From assembly GCA_030612705.1 (NCBI GenBank), contig JAUWNI010000029.1:1-36478 (forward strand): a DNA stretch of 36,478 nucleotides. Reading direction: 5' to 3'. The notes under the pieces are model-generated. The model saw nothing but the letters and a program-made list of their open reading frames with translations. It was not told where the DNA came from and did no database searches. How positions within the stretch are numbered: the first letter of the stretch is position 1; every line of letters starts with the position of its first letter. A program made the translations under genes and the position numbers. The stretch is from Phycisphaerae bacterium (lineage in GTDB: Bacteria; Planctomycetota; Phycisphaerae; UBA1845; Fen-1342). Below, in pieces: positions 10,010-17,017 of this stretch.

Positions 10010-11809
10010 GTGCGTAAGTACCGTTTCGATGTCTTCGCGGCCGTTTGGGTTCCGTACGCGCTGCTGGTTCAGCGATTCTGGTTCGTCACGGACGATGCGT
10101 TCATTTCGTTTCGCTACGCCCGCAACCTCATGCTCGGACACGGGTTGCGGTTCAACCCGGGCGAGCACGTTCCCGTCGAGGGCTACAGCAACTTTCTGTG
10201 GGTGATGGTCTGCGCGCTGTTCGAGTTCTTCCGGATGGACATGACGCTCTGGCCGCCGCTGGTCTCGACCGCCTGCGGAACGATACTACTCTGGATCATA
10301 TTCGACACATTGCGACGACGGTTGGAGATAGGCACGCCGGTGGCGGCGTTGGCGACCTTGTCGCTCGGATGCTTTCCGCCATTTGCGTTGTGGTCGTCCA
10401 GTGGGCTGGAGACGGTGCCGTTTGCCCTGCTGGTTTTTGTTACCTTCGAGCGGCTGGTGCTTCGGCGGGCCGGCCCCGACGGCGTTGGGGCGGGGATTGC
10501 AGGGCTGTTGCTAGCGCTCATTCGACTGGAAGGCGTCGCGTGGGTGGTGGTGATTCTGATCCTGGCGCTTATCTCGCGGCGTATTGCCGGACAGCGTGGC
10601 CCACGGCCTTTTATCGTTTGTGCCTTGATTGTCGGAATCGGATACGCGATCTACTTCGGTTGGCGATATTCGTACTATCAAATGCCGCTGCCGAACACGG
10701 CGTATGTGAAAGGTGATTTGGACACGGCCCGGCTGATGCGGGGGGTAAATTATGTTGTTTCGTTCGCGCTGGCGTTTCTGACGCCGATCCTGATTCTGCC
10801 CGGAAGCTTGTGTGCACTGCGGCACAGGCGGATCGCGGTTGGGTTGCCGATCGCGGCGCTGGCGTGGGCGTTTCCGGCGTACGCCGTCGTTGTGACGGGC
10901 GACTTCATGACAATGGGACGCTTTCTGATCCCCGGACTCGCGTTTTGTACAATCCTGCTGGCGTGGCTGCTGAATGACTTGTGGGGTCTGGGAGGTCGTG
11001 GAGCGTTTAACACAACTCCACCTGACGAGCCGCGGGTTTCAGCCCGCGCGGCGCCGCGCGGACTGAAGTCCGCGGCTCTTCGGGTATTGTTGTCGCCTCG
11101 ATCCATGACTATCGTTGCGGCACTGGGTGTGATCGTGGTTGGCTTGCTTCCCGGGTGGGACACGCATCTGGTTCCGCAAGCCGCCCGCGAGAGATTCCGC
11201 TTCCGGTTCAATACCGAGGACTTCAAGAGCGAGTTCGCACAGTGGCAGGCACAGTCGGCGAACACCGCCATATGGACCCGGCGTGGCAAGGCCCTGAAAA
11301 GCTATGTCGAGCAGCGTGACTTTCCCGAGCCGAACCCTTCGTACGTCGCCGGCGCGATCGGCGCCAGCGGCTATTACTCGAACCTGTATATCCACGACAA
11401 GCACGGGCTGGTAACGCCGGAGGTGGCCCGGCGGGAAGTTGATCCGGGCGGAGCCTTGCGGTCGCCAGGGCATGACAAACAGGTACCGAAAGAATATTTC
11501 TTGAAGGACAAGCCGACGATTCTGCTGGCCATGGTTGAGCCGGGGACGGATCCGCGGGTCGTCGCAAACGTGTGCCTCCAACAAGCACGGGCGCTGCGTC
11601 TGGAACAGTCGCGACTACCGTTGTTGCGCAAGTATGTGGTTGATTTCGCCCGTGTCCCTTGCGAAGACTACGCCGAACATCAGTATATCGTCACCTGGAC
11701 ACGGATCGCCGCCGGTGTGGAGCCGCGGGCGGCCTGGACAAAACTCGAACGCCGGCTGAGCGAGTTGAGACATGAAGGGGCATCGGAAATCCGTCCGCAA
11801 ATCCCTTAG
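10010..11809 (+). CDS. GT-C-like integral membrane glycosyltransferase, paralog 1 (with palindrome insertion)
   Basis: 599 residues from GTG 10010, which has AAGGAT about 7 nt upstream and matches the MRKYR start of the paralog at 11926; an earlier ATG at 9950 is possible. The N-terminal motif FVTDDAFISFRYARN (Asp28-Asp29), GHGLRFNPGE and VEGYSNFLW is that of GT-C polyprenyl-phosphate-sugar-dependent transferases, such as the mycobacterial arabinosyltransferase AftB group. About ten hydrophobic segments follow to residue ~370, then a soluble C-terminal domain. Expected in the cytoplasmic membrane, adding a sugar to an outside-facing glycan or lipid. It is 30 residues longer than its neighbour. 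The excess lies at about residues 325-360, in the loop after LLNDLW, and coincides with a 52-bp palindrome in the DNA. Confidence 0.75.
   Translation: MRKYRFDVFAAVWVPYALLVQRFWFVTDDAFISFRYARNLMLGHGLRFNPGEHVPVEGYSNFLWVMVCALFEFFRMDMTLWPPLVSTACGTILLWIIFDTLRRRLEIGTPVAALATLSLGCFPPFALWSSSGLETVPFALLVFVTFERLVLRRAGPDGVGAGIAGLLLALIRLEGVAWVVVILILALISRRIAGQRGPRPFIVCALIVGIGYAIYFGWRYSYYQMPLPNTAYVKGDLDTARLMRGVNYVVSFALAFLTPILILPGSLCALRHRRIAVGLPIAALAWAFPAYAVVVTGDFMTMGRFLIPGLAFCTILLAWLLNDLWGLGGRGAFNTTPPDEPRVSARAAPRGLKSAALRVLLSPRSMTIVAALGVIVVGLLPGWDTHLVPQAARERFRFRFNTEDFKSEFAQWQAQSANTAIWTRRGKALKSYVEQRDFPEPNPSYVAGAIGASGYYSNLYIHDKHGLVTPEVARREVDPGGALRSPGHDKQVPKEYFLKDKPTILLAMVEPGTDPRVVANVCLQQARALRLEQSRLPLLRKYVVDFARVPCEDYAEHQYIVTWTRIAAGVEPRAAWTKLERRLSELRHEGASEIRPQIP
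11027..11078. repeat. Palindromic repeat inserted in frame in a coding region
   Basis: Imperfect 52-bp inverted repeat: gagccgcgggtttcagcccg on the left, and its near complement ending agtccgcggctc on the right, around a GCGCGGCGCCGCGC centre. It is translated as part of an extra loop absent from the tandem paralog. Confidence 0.8.
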
Positions 11810-11925
11810 CCGTCTGGGTGCTTCGCGAAGTTGTTTTGAATCGTAAACTTATGATGCAATCTAATCAGAGTGTCGATTCGTCACGTGGGGATCTCCCACC
11901 TGCCACTCCCCTACCGTCGTCATTC

Positions 11926-13635
11926 ATGCGCAAGTATCGCTGCGATGTTTTCGCCGCGCTGTGGGTGCCGTACGCGCTGCTGGTGTATCGCTTCTGGTTC
12001 GTGACCGACGATGCGCTGATCTCGTTCCGCTACGCGCGAAACCTGGTGCGCGGCTACGGGTTGCGTTTCAACCTGGGCGAGCACGTGCCCGTGGAGGGCT
12101 ATAGCAACTTTCTGTGGGTAATGCTTTGCACGGTGTTCGACTTTTTCCGGATGGATATCAACTTCTGGCCCCTGCTGGTCTCGTTCGTTTGCGGCACCGT
12201 GCTGCTGTGGCTCGTGTTTGACGTGTTGCGGCGACGGCTCGAATTGAACACGACCGTGGCGGCGCTGGCGACGCTGGCGTTGGCGTGCTTCCCCCCGTTT
12301 GCATTATGGTCGACGAGCGGGATGGAGACGGTGCCGTTTGCGCTGTTGGTGTTTGTTACGTTTGAGCGGCTGGTGCTACGTCGAGATAGCGCGGCCGGCG
12401 TTTCAGCGGGCATTGCCGGACTGTTGCTGGCGCTGATTCGTCTGGAAGGCATCGCGTGGGTCGCGGTGATTCTGATCCTCGCGATCGTCTCACGGCGTCT
12501 CGCCGGGCAGCGCGGCCCGCGGCCATTTGCAGTGTGTACCTTAATCGTTTGTATCGGGTACGCGATCTACTTCGGCTGGCGGTGCTGGTACTTTCAAGAA
12601 CTGTTGCCGAATACAGCGTACGCAAAGGCGGAGTTGGACGCCGTCCGGCTGGTGCGGGGGCTGAACTACGTGTTCTCATTCGCGCTGGTGTTTCTGAGTC
12701 CGTTCCTGATCCTGCCGGGCAGCCTGTTCGCGCTGCGCCGTAAACGGATCGCGGTCGGCTTGCCAATCGCGGCGATGGCGTGGGCGTTCCCGGCATACTC
12801 GGCAATCGTGACGGGTGACTTCATGGCCATGGGCCGCTTCCTGATCCCCGGCCTGGCGTTCAGCACGATCCTGCTGGCCTGGATGCTGAACGACTTGTGG
12901 AGTGTGGGATGGTTCAGACGGAGCGCGACCGTTGTCGCCGCCCTGATCGTCATCGTCGTCGGCCTGTTGCCGGGATTGGCAGAGCCCTGGAATTGTCACC
13001 TTGTGCCGGAGCCGATTCGAGAACGTTTCCGGTTCCGCTTCAACAAGCCCGAATTCGACAGCGAGTATGACCGCTGGCAACACCAGATCGAGAACACGGT
13101 CAAAGGGACCCGGCTCGGCAAGGCGCTGCGGAGCTACGTCTCGCAGCGGCATCTATCTGATAAACGACCGTCATACGTGTGCGGCGGAATCGGCGCGGTC
13201 GCTTACTACTCGGATGTGTATCTTTATGATTCGAACGGGTTGGTAACGCCCGAGGTCGCGCGTCGCAAGCTCGATCACAACCAGAAGCTGCGCACGCCGG
13301 GGCATGAAAAATGGGTGCCCAGCGAATATTTTCTGAAGGATAACCCGACGATTCTATTCGCGAGCGTGGTGGAAAACGCGGACTCACGTGGGATCGCGGG
13401 CGCGTGCGTGCGCGAGGCGCGTGCGCTGCGACAAAACTATTTCGACTTGCGGCTCGACCGACGGTACGTAATCGATTTCGCCCGTGTCCCGGTGGACGAC
13501 GAAAACGGAAGCCCACGCTACATCGTTACCTGGACGCGAATCGCCGCCGACAGCGATCCGCAAGCAGCGTGGAACGATTTTGAGAATCGCGTGCGCGGAT
13601 TGCTGCGTGGCGAGCATCTGCCTTTGTCACGGTAG
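11926..13635 (+). CDS. GT-C-like integral membrane glycosyltransferase, paralog 2
   Basis: 569 residues from ATG 11926, where similarity to the upstream paralog begins; ATG 11851 or GTG 11818 would add an unrelated tail. It carries the same motifs in the same order (Asp28-Asp29 in FVTDDALISFRYARN, YGLRFNLGE, VEGYSNFLW), the same succession of hydrophobic segments, and a C-terminal domain with matching blocks (GATPEVARR-like VTPEVARRKLD, YFLKDNPTIL, DFARVP, YIVTWTRIAA). The two genes are about 117 bases apart and clearly arose by tandem duplication. They may act on successive positions of one glycan, or on different acceptors (inference). Confidence 0.75.
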   Translation: MRKYRCDVFAALWVPYALLVYRFWFVTDDALISFRYARNLVRGYGLRFNLGEHVPVEGYSNFLWVMLCTVFDFFRMDINFWPLLVSFVCGTVLLWLVFDVLRRRLELNTTVAALATLALACFPPFALWSTSGMETVPFALLVFVTFERLVLRRDSAAGVSAGIAGLLLALIRLEGIAWVAVILILAIVSRRLAGQRGPRPFAVCTLIVCIGYAIYFGWRCWYFQELLPNTAYAKAELDAVRLVRGLNYVFSFALVFLSPFLILPGSLFALRRKRIAVGLPIAAMAWAFPAYSAIVTGDFMAMGRFLIPGLAFSTILLAWMLNDLWSVGWFRRSATVVAALIVIVVGLLPGLAEPWNCHLVPEPIRERFRFRFNKPEFDSEYDRWQHQIENTVKGTRLGKALRSYVSQRHLSDKRPSYVCGGIGAVAYYSDVYLYDSNGLVTPEVARRKLDHNQKLRTPGHEKWVPSEYFLKDNPTILFASVVENADSRGIAGACVREARALRQNYFDLRLDRRYVIDFARVPVDDENGSPRYIVTWTRIAADSDPQAAWNDFENRVRGLLRGEHLPLSR

Positions 13636-13772
13636 TGCAAACGAGTACGCGGGCTACACACGCGAAGATAAAGGGCATTGACGTTTCGGCAAGGGTTTAC
13701 CCGTCGCGTGAGAAAATTGATATGTTCTACACGGTGATCGATGATGAGCCGGTAACGCAAGGGACAACAGTG

Positions 13773-13778
13773 TATAAT
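13773..13778 (+). promoter_or_regulatory. Candidate -10 box for hicBA
   Basis: A perfect TATAAT 20 bases before the hicB start, with AGGAGG between them. No clear -35 hexamer is seen 17-18 bases upstream, so this is only a candidate. Confidence 0.4.
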
Positions 13779-13798
13779 CAGCAGTCAGGAGGCTGCCG

Positions 13799-14014
13799 AT
13801 GACGAACGAATTCACGGGAGTGTTCGAGCAGGACGGCCAATGGTACATCGGGTATTGTCCCGAGATGCCCGGCGCCAATGGACAGGGACACACGTTGGAC
13901 GAATGCCGGGAAAGTCTCGCCGACGCCATCCGATTGATCCTCGAAGATCGACGCGAACAGGGACTCGCGGGGGTCCCCCCGGACGCGATTCGGGAAACGG
14001 TGGTCGTCCGGTGA
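13799..14014 (+). CDS. hicB: HicB-family antitoxin, short form
   Basis: 71 residues from ATG 13799, with AGGAGG 6-7 nt upstream. The sequence FTGVFEQDGQWYIGYCPEMPGANGQG and TLDECRESLADAIRLIL is the partial RNase H-like fold of HicB. There is no C-terminal ribbon-helix-helix or HTH domain, so this is the minimal form that neutralises HicA; autoregulation would need another mechanism. Its stop overlaps the start of hicA by four bases (GTGA), which couples their translation. The antitoxin-first order is one of the two known for this system. Confidence 0.85.
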   Translation: MTNEFTGVFEQDGQWYIGYCPEMPGANGQGHTLDECRESLADAIRLILEDRREQGLAGVPPDAIRETVVVR

Positions 14015-14196
14015 AACGTGCCGCGTTGCTTCGCCGCCTGCGCCGCCACGGATGTGTTCTAAAACGCGAAGGCGCGAAACACTCTCTCTGGGTAAATCCG
14101 GCGACCGGAGCGGTGGAGACCGTTCCGCGACACAACGAAATCGCGGAGCGTCTCGCGCAAAAGATCTGCGACGGACTCGGGATTCCGCGGTCTTGA
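14011..14196 (+). CDS. hicA: HicA-family mRNA interferase toxin
   Basis: 61 residues from GTG 14011, which overlaps the hicB stop as GTGA; the longer same-frame reading from 13840 runs over hicB and is not real. It has the double-stranded RNA-binding-like fold of HicA: LLRRLRRHGCVLKREGAKHSLWVN with catalytic His24, then the family-typical VPRHNEIAERLAQKICDGLGI. Length is as usual for the family. It would cleave mRNA when HicB is lost. Confidence 0.88.
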   Translation: MKRAALLRRLRRHGCVLKREGAKHSLWVNPATGAVETVPRHNEIAERLAQKICDGLGIPRS

Positions 14197-14248
14197 GCGC
14201 CGATCAGACTCAACATGATCGAGACCGAGGCTAAAACAGGACCATGAA

Positions 14249-14986
14249 ATGACCAATCGTGAAATTAACGGTAGCGCGCTTCCCGCCACGTATCGCAATG
14301 GTTTCGAACAGTTCGCCCAGGCTTTGCTCGAACTCGCCGGGGACAACCTGATCGGACTGTCCGCGTTCGGCGGCTGGCTGGAGAGCGATCCGTTCTTTGA
14401 AAAGACGCCGGCGCGCAGCGTCGCGGTACTCGAGCGCGTCGATTTGAAAATGCTCGATCGGCTGGCGTCGTCGGGTGCGAAATTCGGGAAATCAAATCTC
14501 AGCGCGCCACTGATGATGACGCCGGAGTACATTAAAAGTTCGTGCGACGTATTCCCGCTGGAACTGATGGAAATCCAGCAACTGCACGCACTGGTCGCCG
14601 GCGAGGACCATTTCGCCGAACTAACCTTCGAGCGGCGCGACGTGCGGCTGCAATGCGAACGCGAGTTCAAGGGCGAGCTGATCCAGCTCCGGCAGGGGTT
14701 GCTGGCGGCGGCGGGCAAACACCGGCTGTTGCCGGAATTGTGCCACGCCTGCGCGGCACGGATCGTCCGCATGTTGCGCGGCGTGCTGTATCTCGGCGGT
14801 GTGAACCCGGCACCGAAGCTGACGCGCGACATCGTTAAAAAAGCGTCGGAGGCGACCAGCCAACCGCTCGAAGCACTGACGCGGGTCGTAACGATGCCCG
14901 ACGTGATCGAATTCGACGCGTTCGAACGCTTCTACAACGAAGTCGACGCGCTCACGCACTATGTGGACGGTCTGCCGAATGCGTAA
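14249..14986 (+). CDS. Nucleotidyltransferase-like protein of unknown function
   Basis: 245 residues from ATG 14249, with CAGGA upstream. The N-terminal half (NLIGLSAFGGWLESD..., then hydrophobic strand SVAVLERVD) resembles the nucleotidyltransferase fold, but the G-S-x(n)-D-x-D signature is not intact: GGW stands for the GS pair and the Asp pair is unclear. The middle segment, FPLELMEIQQLHALVAGED, is typical of proteins annotated as nucleotidyltransferase-domain in planctomycetes. The C-terminal half is helical. Next to the TPM/LemA pair. Function not assigned; it may be a non-catalytic relative. Confidence 0.5.
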   Translation: MTNREINGSALPATYRNGFEQFAQALLELAGDNLIGLSAFGGWLESDPFFEKTPARSVAVLERVDLKMLDRLASSGAKFGKSNLSAPLMMTPEYIKSSCDVFPLELMEIQQLHALVAGEDHFAELTFERRDVRLQCEREFKGELIQLRQGLLAAAGKHRLLPELCHACAARIVRMLRGVLYLGGVNPAPKLTRDIVKKASEATSQPLEALTRVVTMPDVIEFDAFERFYNEVDALTHYVDGLPNA

Positions 14987-15047
14987 CCCGCCGCCGGAAA
15001 AGCCGCATGGCCATCCACGGCGATTATCAGTTCGCCGTAAAAGTCAT

Positions 15048-15120
15048 GTAGCGTCGGGTCTCCGTGCCCGACGTGGGATGAAAACGGCGTTCCACGGCCG
15101 ACGCGGGGGTCGGCCGCTAC
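15048..15120. repeat. REP (family B), 73-bp inverted pair
   Basis: Begins GTAGCGTCGGGTCTCCGTGC and ends cgggggtcggccgctac, so GTAG feet point inwards from both ends (BIME-like). It is nearly identical to 34935-35007 over all 73 bases. The 18 bases ending at its foot (taaaagtcatgtagcgtc) recur, inverted, at about 26030-26050. It lies before the TPM gene. Confidence 0.9.
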
Positions 15121-15218
15121 ATCTATGGGCACGCCGAATTCTGCGGCGGCCTGTTATGACAAAAGGGACAGGTTGTAATGTGCGCAAACGAAATCTCCTA
15201 CTACTATCCGCGAATACG

Positions 15219-16091
15219 ATGCTAGTGACTCTGAAACAAAAACGATTGGGAAACGTCGTTCGGCACGTTGTCGTCGGGCTGCTTATCTTCGCAACGGCTT
15301 CGGTCGCCGTCGGGCAAAACCTGCCGGTCCCGCGTAATCACGTCGAGGACCGGGCCGGCGTGATCAAGCCGGACGTCGAGCGGCGTTTGATATCAGTGCT
15401 CGCCGACCTGGAACGAAAGACCGGGGCGCAGATGATCGTGCTGACGATCAAAACAACCGGCGGCGTACCGATCAAGGACTACACCCTCGCACTCGGCGAA
15501 CGGTGGAAGCTCGGCCATAAAAAGGAGGAGAACGGTGCGCTGGTCGTCGTAGCGGTCAAGGATCGGAAGTATCAGATCGAGACCGGTTACGGACTGGAAG
15601 GTGTTCTTCCCGACTCGTTCTGCGGGAGCGTCGGGCGAAAATACTTTCAGCCGTACTTCCGCCAAGGCGATTACTCCAACGGCATCTACCAGGGTGTGCT
15701 CGCGCTCGTGCAAAAAGTGGCAAATGAGGCGAATGTGAGCATCAGCGGAGCGGCGGCACCGATAGCGCAGCGTTCGACCGGCCGAAGCGGCTCCGGACGC
15801 CGCCCACGCGCGGGCCTGCTTGGCTCATGCGGCATACTCCCGATCATCATAATGATCGTCGTTTTCAACATATTACGAGGCCGCGCGGGCTACCGCCGGC
15901 GTTGGGGGGGCTCTGGGGGTGGCAGTTGGCTGACGTTGATGCTGCTCGGCAGCATGTTGGGCGGCGGCCGACGATTCGGCGGCGGCAGTAGCTGGGGTGG
16001 AGGCTTCGGCGGGGGTGGTTTCGGTGGCGGCAGCTTCGGCGGGGGTGGGGGCGGTGGCTTCGGTGGAGGTGGCGCCGGTGGCAGTTGGTAA
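15219..16091 (+). CDS. TPM-domain (YgcG-family) membrane protein with Gly-rich tail
   Basis: About 290 residues from ATG 15219; GTG 15180 and ATG 15156 are in frame and cannot be excluded, while anything further upstream runs through a REP. Signal peptide around 1-33. The TPM domain at about 40-165 (DRAGVIKPDVERRLISVL, TGAQMIVLTI, GLEGVLPDSFCGSVG, YFRQGDYSNGIYQGV) is an outside-facing phosphatase-like fold seen in YgcG and Psb32. A transmembrane segment follows (ILPIIIMIVVFNIL), then a Gly/Phe/Ser-rich tail ending GGAGGSW, as is usual in the family. Its last codons overlap the LemA-family gene in another frame. TPM and LemA proteins are commonly neighbours and probably act together at the membrane. 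Confidence 0.8.
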   Translation: MLVTLKQKRLGNVVRHVVVGLLIFATASVAVGQNLPVPRNHVEDRAGVIKPDVERRLISVLADLERKTGAQMIVLTIKTTGGVPIKDYTLALGERWKLGHKKEENGALVVVAVKDRKYQIETGYGLEGVLPDSFCGSVGRKYFQPYFRQGDYSNGIYQGVLALVQKVANEANVSISGAAAPIAQRSTGRSGSGRRPRAGLLGSCGILPIIIMIVVFNILRGRAGYRRRWGGSGGGSWLTLMLLGSMLGGGRRFGGGSSWGGGFGGGGFGGGSFGGGGGGGFGGGGAGGSW

Positions 16092-16761
16092 AGTCTGTAA
16101 AAAATGCGGCAATCGCGTCGCCGATCCGGCGGCGAAATTCTGCAACAACTGTGGTGAGGTGCTCGTCATGAAAAAACGATCCAGCGTCGCCGGCGTTTTG
16201 CTGGCTGTTGTCGTGGTCCTGGTCGCGTTCGCCGTCGTCGGCGGCGGGTGTGCGTACACCGGCTACAACAAGGCCATCCGCCTGGACGAGAACGTCAAAG
16301 GCACCTGGGCACAGGTCGAGAACGTCCTGCAACGCCGCTATGACCTGATCCCCAACCTCGTCGAGACGGTCAAGGGCTACGCCAAGCACGAAAAGGAACT
16401 GTTCACGAACATCGCCGAGGCCCGGACGAAATATTTCCAATCAAACACGCGTGGCGACAAAATCGCGGCGGCGCGGGGCCTCGAAGGGATGCTGTCGCGG
16501 CTGCTCGTGCTGCGCGAGGCATATCCGGAACTGAAGTCGCAGGAAAGCTTCCTGAAATTACAGGACGAGCTGGCCGGCACCGAGAACCGCATCTCCGTCG
16601 AACGCAAACGATACAACGACGCCGTCAGAACGGTGAACACGTATCGGCGCGGGATCCTGGGGAGCATCTTCTGCGGCTGGGCGGGGGTCGAAAAGTCAGA
16701 GTACTTCGAAGTCTCGGAAGAAGCCAAGGCGGCCCCAAAGGTCAAGTTCGACGACGATTAA
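16078..16761 (+). CDS. LemA-family protein with N-terminal zinc ribbon
   Basis: 227 residues if started at GTG 16078, which overlaps the TPM gene by 14 bases and includes a complete CxxC-x11-CxxC zinc ribbon (Cys7, 10, 22, 25). A well-placed GAGGTG before ATG 16168 would instead give a product of about 197 residues without the ribbon. A membrane helix (LLAVVVVLVAFAVVGGG) precedes the LemA domain: YNKAIRLDENVKGTWAQVE, QRRYDLIPNLVETVKGYA, then three long helices, ending with an acidic tail. LemA proteins have a cytoplasmic or periplasmic helical bundle of unclear biochemical role. The ribbon is unlikely to be open by chance in the exact frame of LemA, so I favour the long form. Confidence 0.75.
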   Translation: MAVGKVCKKCGNRVADPAAKFCNNCGEVLVMKKRSSVAGVLLAVVVVLVAFAVVGGGCAYTGYNKAIRLDENVKGTWAQVENVLQRRYDLIPNLVETVKGYAKHEKELFTNIAEARTKYFQSNTRGDKIAAARGLEGMLSRLLVLREAYPELKSQESFLKLQDELAGTENRISVERKRYNDAVRTVNTYRRGILGSIFCGWAGVEKSEYFEVSEEAKAAPKVKFDDD

Positions 16762-16768
16762 CGCAACG

Positions 16769-16796
16769 ATCCGCGGGCTTGCCGCCCGCGCCCACT
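16769..16796. repeat. GC hairpin after lemA
   Basis: CGCGGGC-ttgCC-GCCCGCG just after the LemA stop. There is no T-run behind it, so it is a repeat or a factor-dependent pause rather than a clear intrinsic terminator. Confidence 0.4.
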
Positions 16797-16878
16797 AATC
16801 AGAACCCTGAGCAAATCTGAAGGGTCGGCGCTACAAACAGTCGATTTCTTCACGGTTTGCGAGGATTTCTCGCTACAT

Positions 16879-17013
16879 GGGTGGCCCGTCGCTTTAGCGG
16901 CGGGGGACACGAATGGACCATCGATTCGTGTCCCCCACGGCTAAAGCCATGGGCCACCCGGTGATATGGACTCTCGGCCCCTTGGTCCCTTTGGTTGCGG
17001 CCAACGGCCGCGC
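16879..17013. repeat. Family A palindromic element, copy 3
   Basis: Arms at 16879-16914 and 16924-16959 are nearly identical to copy 1, followed by the same CCCCTTGG tail and the GCGGCCAACGGCCGC palindrome, which reaches the stop codon of uvrC at 17018. Confidence 0.88.
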
Positions 17014-17017
17014 TGTG

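Noticed and set aside
14961-15155. N-terminal extension of the TPM protein
   Set aside because: It translates the 73-bp REP at 15048-15120 and overlaps the previous gene; the signal peptide begins much later.
16769-16796. Intrinsic terminator after lemA
   Set aside because: Stable GC stem but no T-run; listed as a hairpin repeat only.
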